Source: Alphaproteobacteria bacterium (GTDB lineage: Bacteria > Pseudomonadota > Alphaproteobacteria > SMXQ01). Taken from it: DNA of 64,000 nucleotides. This document shows, one piece after another, positions 42,343-52,386 of the stretch. Where the stretch lies: assembly GCA_030831315.1 (NCBI GenBank), contig JAURLI010000011.1, forward strand, positions 1 to 64,000. The letters are read 5' to 3'. Position 1 is the first letter of the stretch. Each line of letters starts with the position of its first letter. The translations under genes were made by a program, and so were the position numbers. The notes below the pieces were generated by a model. That model was not told where the DNA came from. It searched no databases and saw only the letters and a program-made list of their open reading frames with translations.

Positions 42343-43775
42343 GGTTTTCCCTGACGTGCGGGATGGCGTCCGGCGCCAATCGCGGCGCCCGCCAGATAAC
42401 CCGCCGCGCACAGTATCAGCCCGTAAAGATTGACGCCAAGATCGTCCGCATAGGGCCCGCTGCCGATGTCGATCCAGGCGGGAAAGATCTGCACGCCCGC
42501 GGCGCTCTCTAACGTCACCAGCGTGCCCAGCACCAGTCCCGGCCAGAAGGCGAGGTGAAAGCTCGCCCGCCCGGCGCTTTTGATGAACGACAGCAGGAAG
42601 ATCGGTGCCAGCCCCATGACCATCGTTCCCGAAATCGTCGTGGCCGCGATGATGGCGGGACCGATGCGGTCGCCCAGGTAAATGCCCAGGAGCGGCAGGT
42701 TGCCAAGAACCGCGATAGCGATCATCACGCCGCGGCCAAAGCGGGCGTCATTGCCGCTCGGCGCATCGCGCGCGGCCGCCCAGTCGCGGGCCGACAATTT
42801 CGCCGCCGCGGCAAAGGTCGAATCGAGGGTCGATCCCGCGCTGGTCAGCATGATGGCATTGAAGACCAGCAGCACCGGCAGGCCGAGGGCGGCAGGCACC
42901 GCCACCGCCATGCCGCCCGAAAGACCCGCGGCGCGGCCGTAAAGCCCGACGGTGGAAAACAGCAGGATGAAGACGCCCGCCACCAGTCCCGCCAGCGCGA
43001 AACCCTTGATCATCACCTTGGGGTCGGTGATGAAGCCACGGTCGGTCATCACCGGATCGTGGAACGGGTAGCTCAGCACCTGCACCAGGGCGAGGCCGCA
43101 GAAAGTCAGCCCGGCTATGCTGGCACTTGCCGGAATTTCCGGCAGCCCGCGCGCGAGCAGGCCGGGCCACACGATGCCCAGCACCATGACCAGCAGTACC
43201 GCGGCCAGGATCATCTGTGCGCCGTCGGTCAGGATCGAGGAGCGCAAGCCTCCCCGCCACGAGTAATAAACGGTGAAGGCAGTCACGAAGAACACGCCCG
43301 TCCAGTAGGCGCCGCTGCCTTCGGCGCCGAAATAAAGTGCCGCGACCTTGGTGTTTGACCACACTTCGTTGAACAGGCGGATGGCGACGGCGATCAGGAA
43401 CAGGCGTGCGCAGGCAGCGCCGTATTTTGCCGTGAGGAATCCCGAAAGCGACGTATGTCCGCCCCGTACCCGGATCAGGTAGATGGCGATGCCGGCGACG
43501 ACGAAGCTCAGGTAATAGAGCGCGTAGCCGATGCCGCCCCAGATGCCGAAGGCACCGGCCAGGTCGGCGGCATTGGCGATCGACTTGGCGAAGATCCAGG
43601 TGATCGCCGCACTTGCCACCAGCAGCCACAGGCCCGGCGCCGCGCCGCGTGCATCGGCGCCCGCGAAGAACTGCGCAGGCGTCACCGCCTGGGGCGTGAG
43701 GCGCAGGACGATCAGGCAGTAAGCGGCAAGAACCAGCCACGGCAGGGCGAAAGAAAAGCTCATGTCCATCATCAT
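42339..43775 (-). CDS. Sodium:solute symporter family protein
   Basis: 478 residues with about 13 hydrophobic helices. Family character is seen in the unwound helix 1 region (SAAITWIFAKSIANAADLAG), YYSWRGGLRSSILTDGAQM, and the later Ser/Thr cluster of the sodium site (MLTSAGSTLDSTFAAAAKL). This is a deep branch of the SSS family whose substrate cannot be read from sequence. It is coupled to the phosphatase gene by a GTGA overlap. Transport is presumably sodium-driven uptake across the inner membrane. Confidence 0.87.
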   Translation of the reverse strand: MMMDMSFSFALPWLVLAAYCLIVLRLTPQAVTPAQFFAGADARGAAPGLWLLVASAAITWIFAKSIANAADLAGAFGIWGGIGYALYYLSFVVAGIAIYLIRVRGGHTSLSGFLTAKYGAACARLFLIAVAIRLFNEVWSNTKVAALYFGAEGSGAYWTGVFFVTAFTVYYSWRGGLRSSILTDGAQMILAAVLLVMVLGIVWPGLLARGLPEIPASASIAGLTFCGLALVQVLSYPFHDPVMTDRGFITDPKVMIKGFALAGLVAGVFILLFSTVGLYGRAAGLSGGMAVAVPAALGLPVLLVFNAIMLTSAGSTLDSTFAAAAKLSARDWAAARDAPSGNDARFGRGVMIAIAVLGNLPLLGIYLGDRIGPAIIAATTISGTMVMGLAPIFLLSFIKSAGRASFHLAFWPGLVLGTLVTLESAAGVQIFPAWIDIGSGPYADDLGVNLYGLILCAAGYLAGAAIGAGRHPARQGKP

Positions 43776-43835
43776 CGCGCCATCATGGCAGCGGTGCGGT
43801 CCGCCGTAAAATAACGGCCAATAACAAGTCGGTGA

Positions 43836-46310
43836 TCAGTGCCGGCGGTGGTCCCCGTCGTCCGGCGCGGCGCTTCGTGCGAAGTGGCGCGCAGATTCCG
43901 CGAATCCGGCGAGACGCGCCTCGACGCGCGCGTTGATCGTACCCTCGGCGAACTTGCCGTCGGCCCCGCGTTCGCCCGCCGCCATGCCGGTCAGGAGCGC
44001 GATGCCCTCGTCGATGGTGGCGACGGCATGGATGTGGAACCTGCCCGCGCGCACCGCCTCGACCACGTCATGGCGCAGCATCAGGTGCTGGACGTTGGAC
44101 GCCGGGATCATGACGCCCTGATCGCCCGTCAGTCCCGCCTGGGAACAGACGTCGAAAAAGCCCTCGATCTTCTCGTTGACGCCGCCGATGGCCTGCACCT
44201 GTCCGTGCTGGTTGACGGACCCGGTAACGGCTAAATTCTGCTTGATCGGGACATCGGCCAGCGCCGACAGCAGCGCGTAAAGCTCGGCCGATGATGCGCT
44301 GTCGCCGTCGACCCCGCCGTAGGATTGTTCGAAGACGAGGCTGGCGCCGAGCGACAGCGGCATGTCCTGGCAATAACGCGCACCAAGGAAGGCCGACAGG
44401 ATCAGCACGCCCTTCGAATGCAGCGGCCCGCCGAGTTCGACTTCGCGTTCGATGTCCACGACCTGCCCGCGGCCGAGACGCACGCGCGCGGTAATGCGCG
44501 CGGGATGGCCGAACGGAAATTTCCCGAGCTGCATGACCGACAGCCCGTTGACCTGGCCGACGGCCGCGCCCTTCGTGTCGATCAGTATGGTCTTGCGCGC
44601 GATCTGTTCGTAGGACAGCTGGCGGACGCGGTCGGCGCGGCGGATCTTGGCGTCGATGGCAAGCTGCACGTCTTCCGCCGTGACATGGGCGTTTTCGTTG
44701 GTCATCGCCCAGTAATCGGATTCAGCCAGCAGGTCGCAAAGGCTGCGGATGTGGGTCGAAACCTTTTCCGCGTCTTCCGCCATGCGCGAAGCGTGCTCGA
44801 TGACGCGCGCGATGGCACCCGCCTCGAAGGGGCGCAGCTTCTGGTGACGGATAACCTTGGCCAGAAACCGCGCGAACATCTTCACGTTTTCCGGAGAGCG
44901 GGTCATGGTGTCCTCGAAGTCCACCTCGACCTTGAACAGCTCGCCGAATTCCGCGTCGTGCTGGCTGAGCAGGTAATAGATCATGCGGTCGCCCAGCAGA
45001 ACGATCTTGAGGTTGAGCGGTACTGATTCCGGCTCCAGTGTAATCGTCGTCGCCACCGACATGATGCGTTCAGGGCTTTCGATGCGGATTTCGTGGGACT
45101 TGAGCGCGCGCTTGAGCGTTTCCCACGCAAACGGCGCCATCAGCACCTTTTCCGCATCGAGGATCAGATAACCGCCGTTGGCGCGGTGCAGCGCGCCGGG
45201 CTGGATCAGCGTCAAGTCCGTGGTGAGCGCGCCGAAACGCGCGACATGCTCTATCCGGCCGATCAGGCTCTGCAGGTTCGGCAGGTCTTCGTAGACGACG
45301 GGGGCGCCCTGTCGGCGGCCGTTGTCGACCAGCAGGTTGACCGCGTAGCGCTTGAAGAACTGTCCGGATGCGTCCATCCCGGGCAAGGTTTCGCCGATGC
45401 TTTCGCCGTCGCCTTCCGCCTGTTCGAGTCCCGGGCTCGCGCTTTCGCCCGCGCGCATGAAGGCATCGGCGTGTTCGATCAGGTCCTTGCGCACCTGGTC
45501 GAGATAATTCTGCACGTCCGGCAGATCGCCATAGCGGTCGTGCAGGTCGTCGATCAGGTGGCCGACGGCGAAGACGGTGATGCTCTGGTTCAACTCGCGC
45601 AACTGGGTGCGGACGTCGCGCTCGAAAGCGGGCAATTCGGCCATCGCCGCGTGCAGCTTTTCCTGCAGTTCGGTGATGATCTGCCGGGTCTTTTCCTGCT
45701 CGTCCTCGGGCCACTTGGAAAAATTCTCGGGGCTGACGATTTCGCCATCGCGGATCGGCGCAAGGGCGAGCCCTGCGGGCGTACGCAGGATGGCGATGGA
45801 CTTTTCCGTCGCCTCGCGCTGGACGTCGGCAAAGATGCGGTCATGGGCGGCGTGGAAGCGCGCGTCCAGTTCGCGTCGGCGGGTGCGGTATTCCTCGCCC
45901 TCGAAGGCGCGCGGGATCGCCGCCTGCGCCAGCTCGACGAGCTGCGCCATGTCGCGGCGGAACGGCGCGCCCTTGCCGGCGGGCAGCAGGATCATGTTGG
46001 GACGGTGCGGATTTTCGAAATTGTGGACGTAGCAGACGTCGGGCGGCGTCTCCATCTTCGTTGCGCGCCCTTCGAGGAACTGGCGCAGGGTCGAATGCTT
46101 GCCGGTGCCCGACGGGCCGGCGGCGAACATGTTGTAGCCTTCGCGGTCGATGCCGACGGCAAAGCGGATGGCATCCACCGCGCGGCTCTGGCCGACGATA
46201 TGCAGGGGATCTTCGAGGTCGTCGGTGGTGCGGAAGCCCAGTTCCTGCGGGTTGCAGCGACGGCGCAACTCGTCCGGGGCAAGGGATCGGGGAAGTTTCG
46301 GTTCGGTCAC
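43836..46310 (-). CDS. Lon-related (LonB/COG1067-type) ATP-dependent protease
   Basis: 824 residues, soluble. The N-terminal segment carries Walker A GPSGTGK (65-71) and a long inserted helical region. An AAA-like module has EDLPNLQSLIGRIEH and NGGYLILDAEKVL. The C-terminal Lon protease domain has catalytic Ser671 in GDSASSAE and Lys714 in VNEKIEGFF, the normal 43-residue spacing. This is the bacterial COG1067 group (YcbZ-like), with poorly known substrates and possibly no true ATPase activity in some members. It is co-directional with the zincin gene upstream, 22 bases apart. Confidence 0.92.
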   Translation of the reverse strand: MTEPKLPRSLAPDELRRRCNPQELGFRTTDDLEDPLHIVGQSRAVDAIRFAVGIDREGYNMFAAGPSGTGKHSTLRQFLEGRATKMETPPDVCYVHNFENPHRPNMILLPAGKGAPFRRDMAQLVELAQAAIPRAFEGEEYRTRRRELDARFHAAHDRIFADVQREATEKSIAILRTPAGLALAPIRDGEIVSPENFSKWPEDEQEKTRQIITELQEKLHAAMAELPAFERDVRTQLRELNQSITVFAVGHLIDDLHDRYGDLPDVQNYLDQVRKDLIEHADAFMRAGESASPGLEQAEGDGESIGETLPGMDASGQFFKRYAVNLLVDNGRRQGAPVVYEDLPNLQSLIGRIEHVARFGALTTDLTLIQPGALHRANGGYLILDAEKVLMAPFAWETLKRALKSHEIRIESPERIMSVATTITLEPESVPLNLKIVLLGDRMIYYLLSQHDAEFGELFKVEVDFEDTMTRSPENVKMFARFLAKVIRHQKLRPFEAGAIARVIEHASRMAEDAEKVSTHIRSLCDLLAESDYWAMTNENAHVTAEDVQLAIDAKIRRADRVRQLSYEQIARKTILIDTKGAAVGQVNGLSVMQLGKFPFGHPARITARVRLGRGQVVDIEREVELGGPLHSKGVLILSAFLGARYCQDMPLSLGASLVFEQSYGGVDGDSASSAELYALLSALADVPIKQNLAVTGSVNQHGQVQAIGGVNEKIEGFFDVCSQAGLTGDQGVMIPASNVQHLMLRHDVVEAVRAGRFHIHAVATIDEGIALLTGMAAGERGADGKFAEGTINARVEARLAGFAESARHFARSAAPDDGDHRRH

Positions 46311-46332
46311 GGCGTATTCCTCTCTGGGGCCG

Positions 46333-46743
46333 TCAGCCTTCGCCCTCGATTTTTTCCATTTCCTCGTCGCTGAAGCCGAAATGATGACCGATTTCGTGGA
46401 TCAGCACATGGCGAACGATATCGGGCAGGGGCTCGTATGTCTCGACCCAATAATCGAGAATCGGCCGGCGGTAGAGAAAGATCATGTCGGGCAGGGCCCC
46501 GGAATCGCCGACGCCCTTGAGGCCGATCGATACTCCTCGGTAAAGGCCGAGGATATCGAAGGGTGATTCCAGCGCCATCTCGGCACAGGTTTCCTCGTCG
46601 GGGAACTCCTCCACCCGGACGATCACGCCCTCGGCGTGACGGGCAAGGCGCGCCGGAATGGTAGCGAAGGCCTCGCGTGCCATGTCCTCGATATCGGCGG
46701 CGGACGGCGGTTCATGGTGTGGCGTGGCGGGCGCGTCGGTCAT
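46333..46743 (-). CDS. Acidic zincin-type metallopeptidase (minimal MMP-like family)
   Basis: 136 residues ending in the zinc motif HEIGHHFGFSDEEM, with HEIGH at 116-120; this motif-at-the-C-terminus layout and the very acidic composition mark the small bacterial metallopeptidase family formerly DUF1025. Conserved FLYRRPI and IVRHVLIHEIGH segments are intact. Substrates are unknown. It precedes the LonB-like protease on the same strand and may be co-transcribed. Confidence 0.9.
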   Translation of the reverse strand: MTDAPATPHHEPPSAADIEDMAREAFATIPARLARHAEGVIVRVEEFPDEETCAEMALESPFDILGLYRGVSIGLKGVGDSGALPDMIFLYRRPILDYWVETYEPLPDIVRHVLIHEIGHHFGFSDEEMEKIEGEG

Positions 46744-46774
46744 GGGGCAAGCCTAGCGTGCGCCCACGCCGGTG

Positions 46775-47713
46775 TCACGATGGCGCGCTGCCGGCGGCCT
46801 TGGCCTTTGCCCGGGCGCGGGCCGCGATCATCTCGCGCCGGGCGATGTAATAGCCCGATCCGACAATGATCAGCGCGCCCACCGCCTTCCAGAAGTCGGG
46901 CACTTCGGCGAACAGGGCGATGCCGAAAATGGTGGCAAAGACGAGGCGCGAATAATCGAAGGGCGTGACGAAGGACGTCTCGCCGGTACCGAAGCCGCGC
47001 GTCAGCGCCGCCTGTCCCGCTATGCCGACGACACCGATGCCGACCAGCCAGGCCCATTGTTCGGGCGTCGGCCAGACCCAGACCGTCAGCGCCGGGACCA
47101 GCGAAACGATCGAGCCGGTAATGGCGAACCACACGACGATGGTCGTCGTCGATTCGGTGCGCGACAACTGCTTGATGATGATGGCGATGGCGCCCGCGGT
47201 GAAGGCGCCCAGCAGCGCCACCAGTGCCACCGGATCAAAGGCGGCGGTGCCGGGGCGGACCATGATCAGCACGCCGCTGAAGCCGACGACGGCCGCGATG
47301 GCGCGCCGCCAGCCCACCACTTCGCCGAGGAAAGGAATGGCCAGCGCCACGGCGAACAGCGGGCGCGAAAAGATGATGGCGACCGCTTCGGCAAGCGGCA
47401 TGTGCTGGAACGAATAAAACACGCAGAACATGCCGAGCGTGCCGACCAGCGTGCGCGCCAGAAGCAGGAAAGGCCGCCCGGTCTTGAGCGCGCCCATGCC
47501 CGCGCGCATGATGAAGGGTGCCAGGGTCAATGCACCGAACAGGCAGCGGAAAAAGACGATCTGGAAGCTGTGGATGTCGCGCGCCATTTCCTTGACCATG
47601 GCGCCCATGGCGGTCAGCAGGAAGGCGGCCAGGATCACCCACATGGCGCCGCGGATGTTGGCGGGCAGCCGGTTGAAGGCCGCGCCCGCGCGGATGATCA
47701 GCGGGCGGATCAT
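46775..47713 (-). CDS. EamA-family (DMT superfamily) permease, second of a tandem pair
   Basis: 312 residues with ten hydrophobic helices in two EamA repeats (about 20-150 and 165-295). Starts at MIRPLIIRAG, whose ATG overlaps the stop of the preceding paralogue (ATGA); a much longer frame that runs backward through that gene is an artefact. Motifs shared with the neighbour include MPLAEAVAI, LIMVRPG and PFDYSRLVFA. Substrate unknown; the family exports amino acids, drugs and metabolites. It may act with its paralogue as a heterodimer, since both are co-translated. Confidence 0.9.
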   Translation of the reverse strand: MIRPLIIRAGAAFNRLPANIRGAMWVILAAFLLTAMGAMVKEMARDIHSFQIVFFRCLFGALTLAPFIMRAGMGALKTGRPFLLLARTLVGTLGMFCVFYSFQHMPLAEAVAIIFSRPLFAVALAIPFLGEVVGWRRAIAAVVGFSGVLIMVRPGTAAFDPVALVALLGAFTAGAIAIIIKQLSRTESTTTIVVWFAITGSIVSLVPALTVWVWPTPEQWAWLVGIGVVGIAGQAALTRGFGTGETSFVTPFDYSRLVFATIFGIALFAEVPDFWKAVGALIIVGSGYYIARREMIAARARAKAKAAGSAPS

Positions 47714-48693
47714 GGCGTATCCCTCCGTGCCGGTGGCGGCGCGGCAAGCTCCGCCCCGCCCGTGCCCAGCGTCACCGTGCCGATGCGCTCGCCCTTGCGG
47801 GCGCGGGCGATCTGCGCTTCGCGATGGGCCATGTAGACGGTGGCGACCGCCATGACCGCGGCGCCGATCCATGTCCAGCCGTCGGGGATTTCGGCGAAGA
47901 TGATGAAGGCAATAGCTGCGGCGAAGGGCAGGCGTGCGTAATCGAAGGGCAGCACGATGGTCGCTTCGGTGACGGCATAGGCGCGCGTCATCGCCATCTG
48001 TCCGATGGTGGCGAAGCCGCCCATGACGATCAGCATCATCGTTTCCGTCAACGTGGGCCAGCGCCAGAAGAAGACGGCGGGGATCAGCGACAGAGGCGTC
48101 AGGAAAAGCCCCATCCAGGTGACGATGGCGGCGGGGCTCTCGGTGCGCGACAGGATCTTCACCATGGTTACCGAACAGGCGATGAAGACCGACGACAACA
48201 GAACCAGCAGCGCCGGTGTCGATACCGGGATGATGCCGGGCCGCAGGATGATCAGCGCGCCGGCGAAGCCCGCGGCCAGCGCCATGCTGCGGCGCAGACC
48301 CATGTGTTCGCGCAATACGACGACGGCGGCGACGGACGCGAACAGCGGCGCCGTGAACGACAGCGCCACCGCTTCGCCGAGCGGCATCAGGGTGATCGAC
48401 CAGAACCACAGCAGCATCGCAGTCAGGCCGAATATGCCGCGCAGGGTATAGGCGCCGATGCGCTTCGTGCGCAGGCCGCCGAAGCCGACGCTTGCGATCC
48501 ACGGCAGCATGAAGACGAGCCCGTAAAAATTACGCCAGAAGGTGATCTCGAATGGATGCATGTCCTTGCCCAGGATTCGCACCAGCACGGTCATCGATGC
48601 AAAAGCGGTGGAGGCGAGCAGCATCCAAGCGGCCCCGCGCAGGGGCGCGGGCGTCAGGCTCAGTTGATGGAGCAGGGTGCGGGCAAAAGACAT
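47710..48693 (-). CDS. EamA-family (DMT superfamily) permease, first of a tandem pair
   Basis: 327 residues, ten predicted helices in two EamA repeats, followed by a hydrophilic C-tail rich in Ala/Pro/Arg. LMPLGEAVALSF, LIILRPG and PFDYARLPFA correspond to the same segments in the downstream paralogue, showing a gene duplication. No metabolic gene lies beside the pair to suggest a substrate. It diverges from the TrmH-like methyltransferase gene across about 90 bases. Confidence 0.9.
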   Translation of the reverse strand: MSFARTLLHQLSLTPAPLRGAAWMLLASTAFASMTVLVRILGKDMHPFEITFWRNFYGLVFMLPWIASVGFGGLRTKRIGAYTLRGIFGLTAMLLWFWSITLMPLGEAVALSFTAPLFASVAAVVVLREHMGLRRSMALAAGFAGALIILRPGIIPVSTPALLVLLSSVFIACSVTMVKILSRTESPAAIVTWMGLFLTPLSLIPAVFFWRWPTLTETMMLIVMGGFATIGQMAMTRAYAVTEATIVLPFDYARLPFAAAIAFIIFAEIPDGWTWIGAAVMAVATVYMAHREAQIARARKGERIGTVTLGTGGAELAAPPPARRDTP

Positions 48694-48785
48694 CGGCGCA
48701 ACTTACGCCCGAAGTGCCGGGCGAGGAAGCGCGCGCTTTGCCCCGGCAAACTTGCCAAACGGCGAGGCTCGGGGGATGCTGCGCC

Positions 48786-49361
48786 ATGCGCGGTTATTTC
48801 GGCATCGGCGTCGAGGGCCTGTCCAAGCCCATGAACGCAGGCAATCTGTTCCGTTCGGCCCACGCCTTCGGTGCATCCTTCATTTTTTCCATCGCCGCCG
48901 AATACCAGTATGCGCGCGTGCGTCATGCCGACACCTCGAACGCGCCGTCGGAAGTCCCGCTGCATGAATTCGCGACGCTCGCCGATCTGCGCCTGCCCCA
49001 GGGCTGCCAGATGGTCGGGGTCGAAATGACCGACGATGCGGTGGACCTGCCATCGTTCCGCCATCCGCGACAGGCGGCCTATGTTTTCGGGCCCGAGCGC
49101 GGCAGCCTGTCGCCCGCCCTGATCGCCATGTGCGCCCATGTGGTGAAGATCCCGACGCGGTTCTGCATCAACGTGGCGACCGCCGGGGCCATCGTCATGT
49201 ACGACCGGCTCTTGTCCATGGGCCGGCATGCCGAGCGCCCGGTGATGCCGGGGGGCGAAGGCCTGCCGCCGCCCGCCCATGTCTCGGGCGGGCCGGTGCG
49301 CCGGCGCACCCAGGGCTGGGTAACGCCCCGGCCGGTCCGGCGGCCGGCCAACAACGGCTGA
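48786..49361 (+). CDS. TrmH/SpoU-family RNA methyltransferase
   Basis: 191 residues of the SPOUT class. Motif 1 is NAGNLFRSAHAFG with the conserved Asn20 and Arg23, motif 2 is FGPERGSLS (Glu104), and motif 3 is IPTRFCINVATAGAIVMYDR with the trefoil-knot Asn. It should methylate a 2'-O-ribose of tRNA or rRNA using SAM; the exact target cannot be named. The C-terminal tail is basic and Pro-rich. It is a member of a short alphaproteobacterial group lacking an N-terminal substrate domain. Confidence 0.9.
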   Translation: MRGYFGIGVEGLSKPMNAGNLFRSAHAFGASFIFSIAAEYQYARVRHADTSNAPSEVPLHEFATLADLRLPQGCQMVGVEMTDDAVDLPSFRHPRQAAYVFGPERGSLSPALIAMCAHVVKIPTRFCINVATAGAIVMYDRLLSMGRHAERPVMPGGEGLPPPAHVSGGPVRRRTQGWVTPRPVRRPANNG

Positions 49362-49408
49362 TCTCTAACGGCTGACAAGCGCGCCGACAGGCGATATTAA
49401 TAGCCCCC

Positions 49409-49927
49409 ATGAAGACCGTTTTATGCCCTTTCGCGCTCGTGTTTGCCGCCGCCGTGACGGCTGGTGCCGTCCATGCGGCCGACAAGCAGACTTTCCTCGG
49501 CCAGCATGGCGACTGGTATACGTACCGCCTCAACGATGACGGCGCGCGCACCTGCTACATGGTTTCGAAGCCCGTACGCAGCCGCGGCAAGTTCAAGAAG
49601 CGTGGCGATGTCGTTGCCTTCATCACCCATCGCCCGAAGGAAGGCGAACGCGACGTCATCAACTTCCAGGCCGGCTTCACCTACAAGGCGAACAGCACGG
49701 TCGCGGTGAAGATCGGGGACAGCTCGTTCTCGCTGTTCACATCGAAGGACACTTCGTGGTCGCGCAGCCCGAGCGACGACAAGGCGATCATCGGCGCGAT
49801 GATCAAGGGCAACACGATGGATGTATCCGGCACGCCGTCGCGCGGCGGGCAGATCACGGATACGTATTCGCTGCGGGGTTTCACCGCGGCCTACAAGAAG
49901 ATCACCCAGGCCTGCGGCCTCAAGTAG
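49409..49927 (+). CDS. Invasion-associated locus B (IalB) family secreted protein
   Basis: 172 residues with a signal peptide (about 1-23). The family pattern is present: [22 protein letters not shown] near the start, [16 protein letters not shown], a central strand [12 protein letters not shown], and [14 protein letters not shown] followed by [12 protein letters not shown]. Two mature cysteines (about 49 and 169) may form a disulfide. IalB was described in Bartonella erythrocyte invasion, but the family is general in free-living alphaproteobacteria, so pathogenicity is not implied. It precedes rlmN by 22 bases, a conserved pairing. Confidence 0.92.
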   Translation: MKTVLCPFALVFAAAVTAGAVHAADKQTFLGQHGDWYTYRLNDDGARTCYMVSKPVRSRGKFKKRGDVVAFITHRPKEGERDVINFQAGFTYKANSTVAVKIGDSSFSLFTSKDTSWSRSPSDDKAIIGAMIKGNTMDVSGTPSRGGQITDTYSLRGFTAAYKKITQACGLK

Positions 49928-49949
49928 TCCGCACGACGAGGACAGAACC

Positions 49950-51098
49950 ATGACTGCCGAAGTCGCCACCCCCGCCACCCGGGCGGAGGGCCAAGCCGCC
50001 GATGGGCGCCGCCGCCTGATCGGCATGGACCGCGACGATTTTGCCGCTTTCATCGCCGAAATCGGCGAAAAGCCGTTCCGCGCCAACCAGCTCTGGCACT
50101 GGGTCTATGGCAAGGGCGCGGCCGGCTTCGAGGACATGACGACGCTCGCGAAGTCGCTGCGGGCAGCCTTGGCCGAAACCGCGACGCTGGCGCGCCCCGT
50201 TGCGGCCGAGGACAAGCTGTCGAGCGATGCCACGCGCAAGTGGTTGTTCCGCTTGCCCGATAATGAACTGGTCGAGACCGTCTACATCCCGACAGTGGAG
50301 CGCGGCACGCTCTGCATGTCGTCCCAGGTTGGTTGCACGCTGACCTGTTCGTTCTGTCACACGGGCACGCAGAGGCTTGTTCGCAACCTCGATGCTGGGG
50401 AGATCGTCGGCCAGCTGATGGCCGCGCGCGACGCGCTCGGCGAATGGGCGCTCGGTTCGGCCGAGCGCCTGATCACCAACCTCGTCATGATGGGCATGGG
50501 CGAGCCGCTCTACAATTTCGACGAGGTCAAGAAGGCCCTTCGCATCATCATGGATGCCGAAGGCCTCGCCATCTCGAAACGGCGCATCACCTTGTCGACA
50601 TCGGGTGTGGTGCCAATGATGGCGCGCTGCGGCGAAGAAATCGGCGTCAACCTTGCCGTGTCGCTGCACGCCGTGCGCGACGACCTGCGCGATATCCTGG
50701 TGCCGCTCAACCGCAAGTACCCGATCGCGGAGCTTTTGGATGCCTGCCGTGCCTATCCCGGCGTGCACAATGCGCGGCGCATCACCTTCGAATACGTGAT
50801 GCTGAAAGGCGTGAACGACAGCGAAGCGGATGCGCGCGAGCTGGTGCGCCTGCTCAGCGGCATTCCGGCCAAGACCAACCTGATCCCGTTCAATCCGTGG
50901 CCGGGGGCGCCCTACGAATGCTCGACGCCCGAGGCGATCCGGCGTTTCGCCGAGATCGTCAATGCGGGCGGCCTGTCCGCCCCGGTGCGCGAGCCGCGCG
51001 GGCGTGACATCGGCGCCGCCTGTGGCCAGCTCAAGACCGCCAGTATTCGCCTGACCGCCCGCCAGCGGGCCGCTCAGGCGGGTGGGGACGCCGCCTGA
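49950..51098 (+). CDS. rlmN: Dual-specificity 23S rRNA A2503 / tRNA A37 C2-methyltransferase RlmN
   Basis: Radical SAM enzyme of 382 residues. The 4Fe-4S cluster is held by Cys129, Cys133 and Cys136 (CTLTCSFC), and the methyl-carrying Cys358 lies in IGAACGQL near the C-terminus. Other conserved parts: [44 protein letters not shown] and [18 protein letters not shown] precedes the ATG. A frame starting 130 bases earlier inside the IalB gene is rejected. Cys129-136 and Cys358 together define RlmN/Cfr; the context is housekeeping, so Cfr-type resistance is not suggested. Confidence 0.96.
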   Translation: MTAEVATPATRAEGQAADGRRRLIGMDRDDFAAFIAEIGEKPFRANQLWHWVYGKGAAGFEDMTTLAKSLRAALAETATLARPVAAEDKLSSDATRKWLFRLPDNELVETVYIPTVERGTLCMSSQVGCTLTCSFCHTGTQRLVRNLDAGEIVGQLMAARDALGEWALGSAERLITNLVMMGMGEPLYNFDEVKKALRIIMDAEGLAISKRRITLSTSGVVPMMARCGEEIGVNLAVSLHAVRDDLRDILVPLNRKYPIAELLDACRAYPGVHNARRITFEYVMLKGVNDSEADARELVRLLSGIPAKTNLIPFNPWPGAPYECSTPEAIRRFAEIVNAGGLSAPVREPRGRDIGAACGQLKTASIRLTARQRAAQAGGDAA

Positions 51099-51236
51099 GC
51101 GGTTTCCGGCCCCGCATTTACGAATTGCCGCTTTGGTGTTAGTTTGACTAGGACTTTAGAGCTTCTGCCGCATTGCCGCGCCATTGGCGTGCTTGAACAA
51201 GCGGCCTAGAACCCCACCTGAAAGCCGAGATTCGCC

Positions 51237-52304
51237 ATGAACGTTCGCACCACCGCTTCTGCCGCCCTGATCGCCGCCCTGGCCCTGGCAGGGGCTCCTG
51301 CCGTCGCCCAGGACATGAGCCACCCATCCGGCCAGTACCTCTCGATCCAGACGGGGTTCAGCTTCCTCAAGTCGGCGACCTTCACCGGGTCCGGCGTGAA
51401 CAGCAGGGCCGGCTACGATGACGGTTTCGCCGGCGCGCTGGCCTTCGGCCATGCCTATGGCAATGGCGTGCGGGTCGAGGCCGAACTGGCCCGCCGCAAG
51501 AACGACTCAGATTATGCCTCCGGCAGTTCGGCGACCGGTTCAACCCGCGCCGACAGCCTGATGGTGAACGGTCTTTACGATTTTGCCGCGAGCAGCAGCT
51601 TCGTGCCTTACATCGGCGCCGGTCTCGGCCTTGCCCGTGTGAAGTCGAGCGTGTCGCCCATCGGCAGTTCGACGGTTACCGGCGACGACACCACGCCTGC
51701 CTGGCAGGCGATGGTGGGTGCCGCGATCCCGCTCGGCAATGGTCTTGAAATCACGGCCGATCTTCGTCACTTCTCGACCCTCAATGATGCGAAGCTGGGA
51801 CTTGCTTCTGGCACCGCGGTTGAAACGCCCTACCGCGACAACAGCGTCATGCTCGGTCTTCGTTGGCGTTTCGGCGCTCCGGCGGCAAAACCGCAGCCCG
51901 AACCGGTGGCAGCACCCGCGCCCGCACCCGCGCCGGCACCCGTCGCCAAGGCCGCGCCCGCACCGGCACCGGCAGCGCCGCGTTCGTTCCTGATCTTCTT
52001 CGATTGGGACAAGTCGAACATTCGCCCGGACGCCCAGAAGATTCTGGAGGCCGCTGCGGCAGCCGCCAAGTCCGGCGCCCGCGTCTCCATTCAGTTGACC
52101 GGCCATGCCGACCGCTCCGGCACCACGCGCTACAACCAGCGCCTGTCGGAGCGCCGCGCCAACGCGGCGAAGGCGGAGCTCGTCAAGCTCGGCCTTTCGT
52201 CGGGTTCGATTGCCACTGTCGGCCGCGGCGAATCCCAGCCGCTGGTTGCCACCGCCGACGGCGTGCGCGAGCCGCGTAACCGCCGCGTCGAGATCCAGTT
52301 CTAG
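51237..52304 (+). CDS. OmpA-family outer-membrane protein
   Basis: 355 residues: signal peptide (about 1-25), an eight-stranded beta-barrel (about 28-212; for example YLSIQTGFSFL and SVMLGLRWRFG), a Pro/Ala linker (about 215-248) and a C-terminal OmpA peptidoglycan-binding domain. The latter has FFDWDKSNIRPDAQ, LTGHADRSGTTRYNQRLSERRA with the DAP-binding Asp and Arg, and the closing NRRVEIQF. It anchors the outer membrane to the cell wall. Monocistronic, with an intrinsic terminator after it. Confidence 0.94.
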   Translation: MNVRTTASAALIAALALAGAPAVAQDMSHPSGQYLSIQTGFSFLKSATFTGSGVNSRAGYDDGFAGALAFGHAYGNGVRVEAELARRKNDSDYASGSSATGSTRADSLMVNGLYDFAASSSFVPYIGAGLGLARVKSSVSPIGSSTVTGDDTTPAWQAMVGAAIPLGNGLEITADLRHFSTLNDAKLGLASGTAVETPYRDNSVMLGLRWRFGAPAAKPQPEPVAAPAPAPAPAPVAKAAPAPAPAAPRSFLIFFDWDKSNIRPDAQKILEAAAAAAKSGARVSIQLTGHADRSGTTRYNQRLSERRANAAKAELVKLGLSSGSIATVGRGESQPLVATADGVREPRNRRVEIQF

Positions 52305-52351
52305 TCTTTCGTCTGGGGGAGGGGCCGTTAACGCGGCCCGAAAAGAAAAAG

Positions 52352-52376
52352 CCCGCGAGTTTCTCGCGGGTTTTTT
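52352..52376. terminator. Intrinsic terminator between ompA-like and TRAP permease genes
   Basis: CCCGCGAG and CTCGCGGG form an eight-pair stem around TTT, followed by TTTTTT and preceded by AAAAGAAAAAG, so it can act on both convergent genes. Confidence 0.9.
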
Positions 52377-52386
52377 CTTTGTCGGC

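Noticed and set aside
46775-48502. A single 575-residue reading for the downstream EamA permease
   Set aside because: The first 260 or so residues are out of frame with the upstream paralogue and carry no helices; the true ATG at 47713 overlaps that gene's stop.
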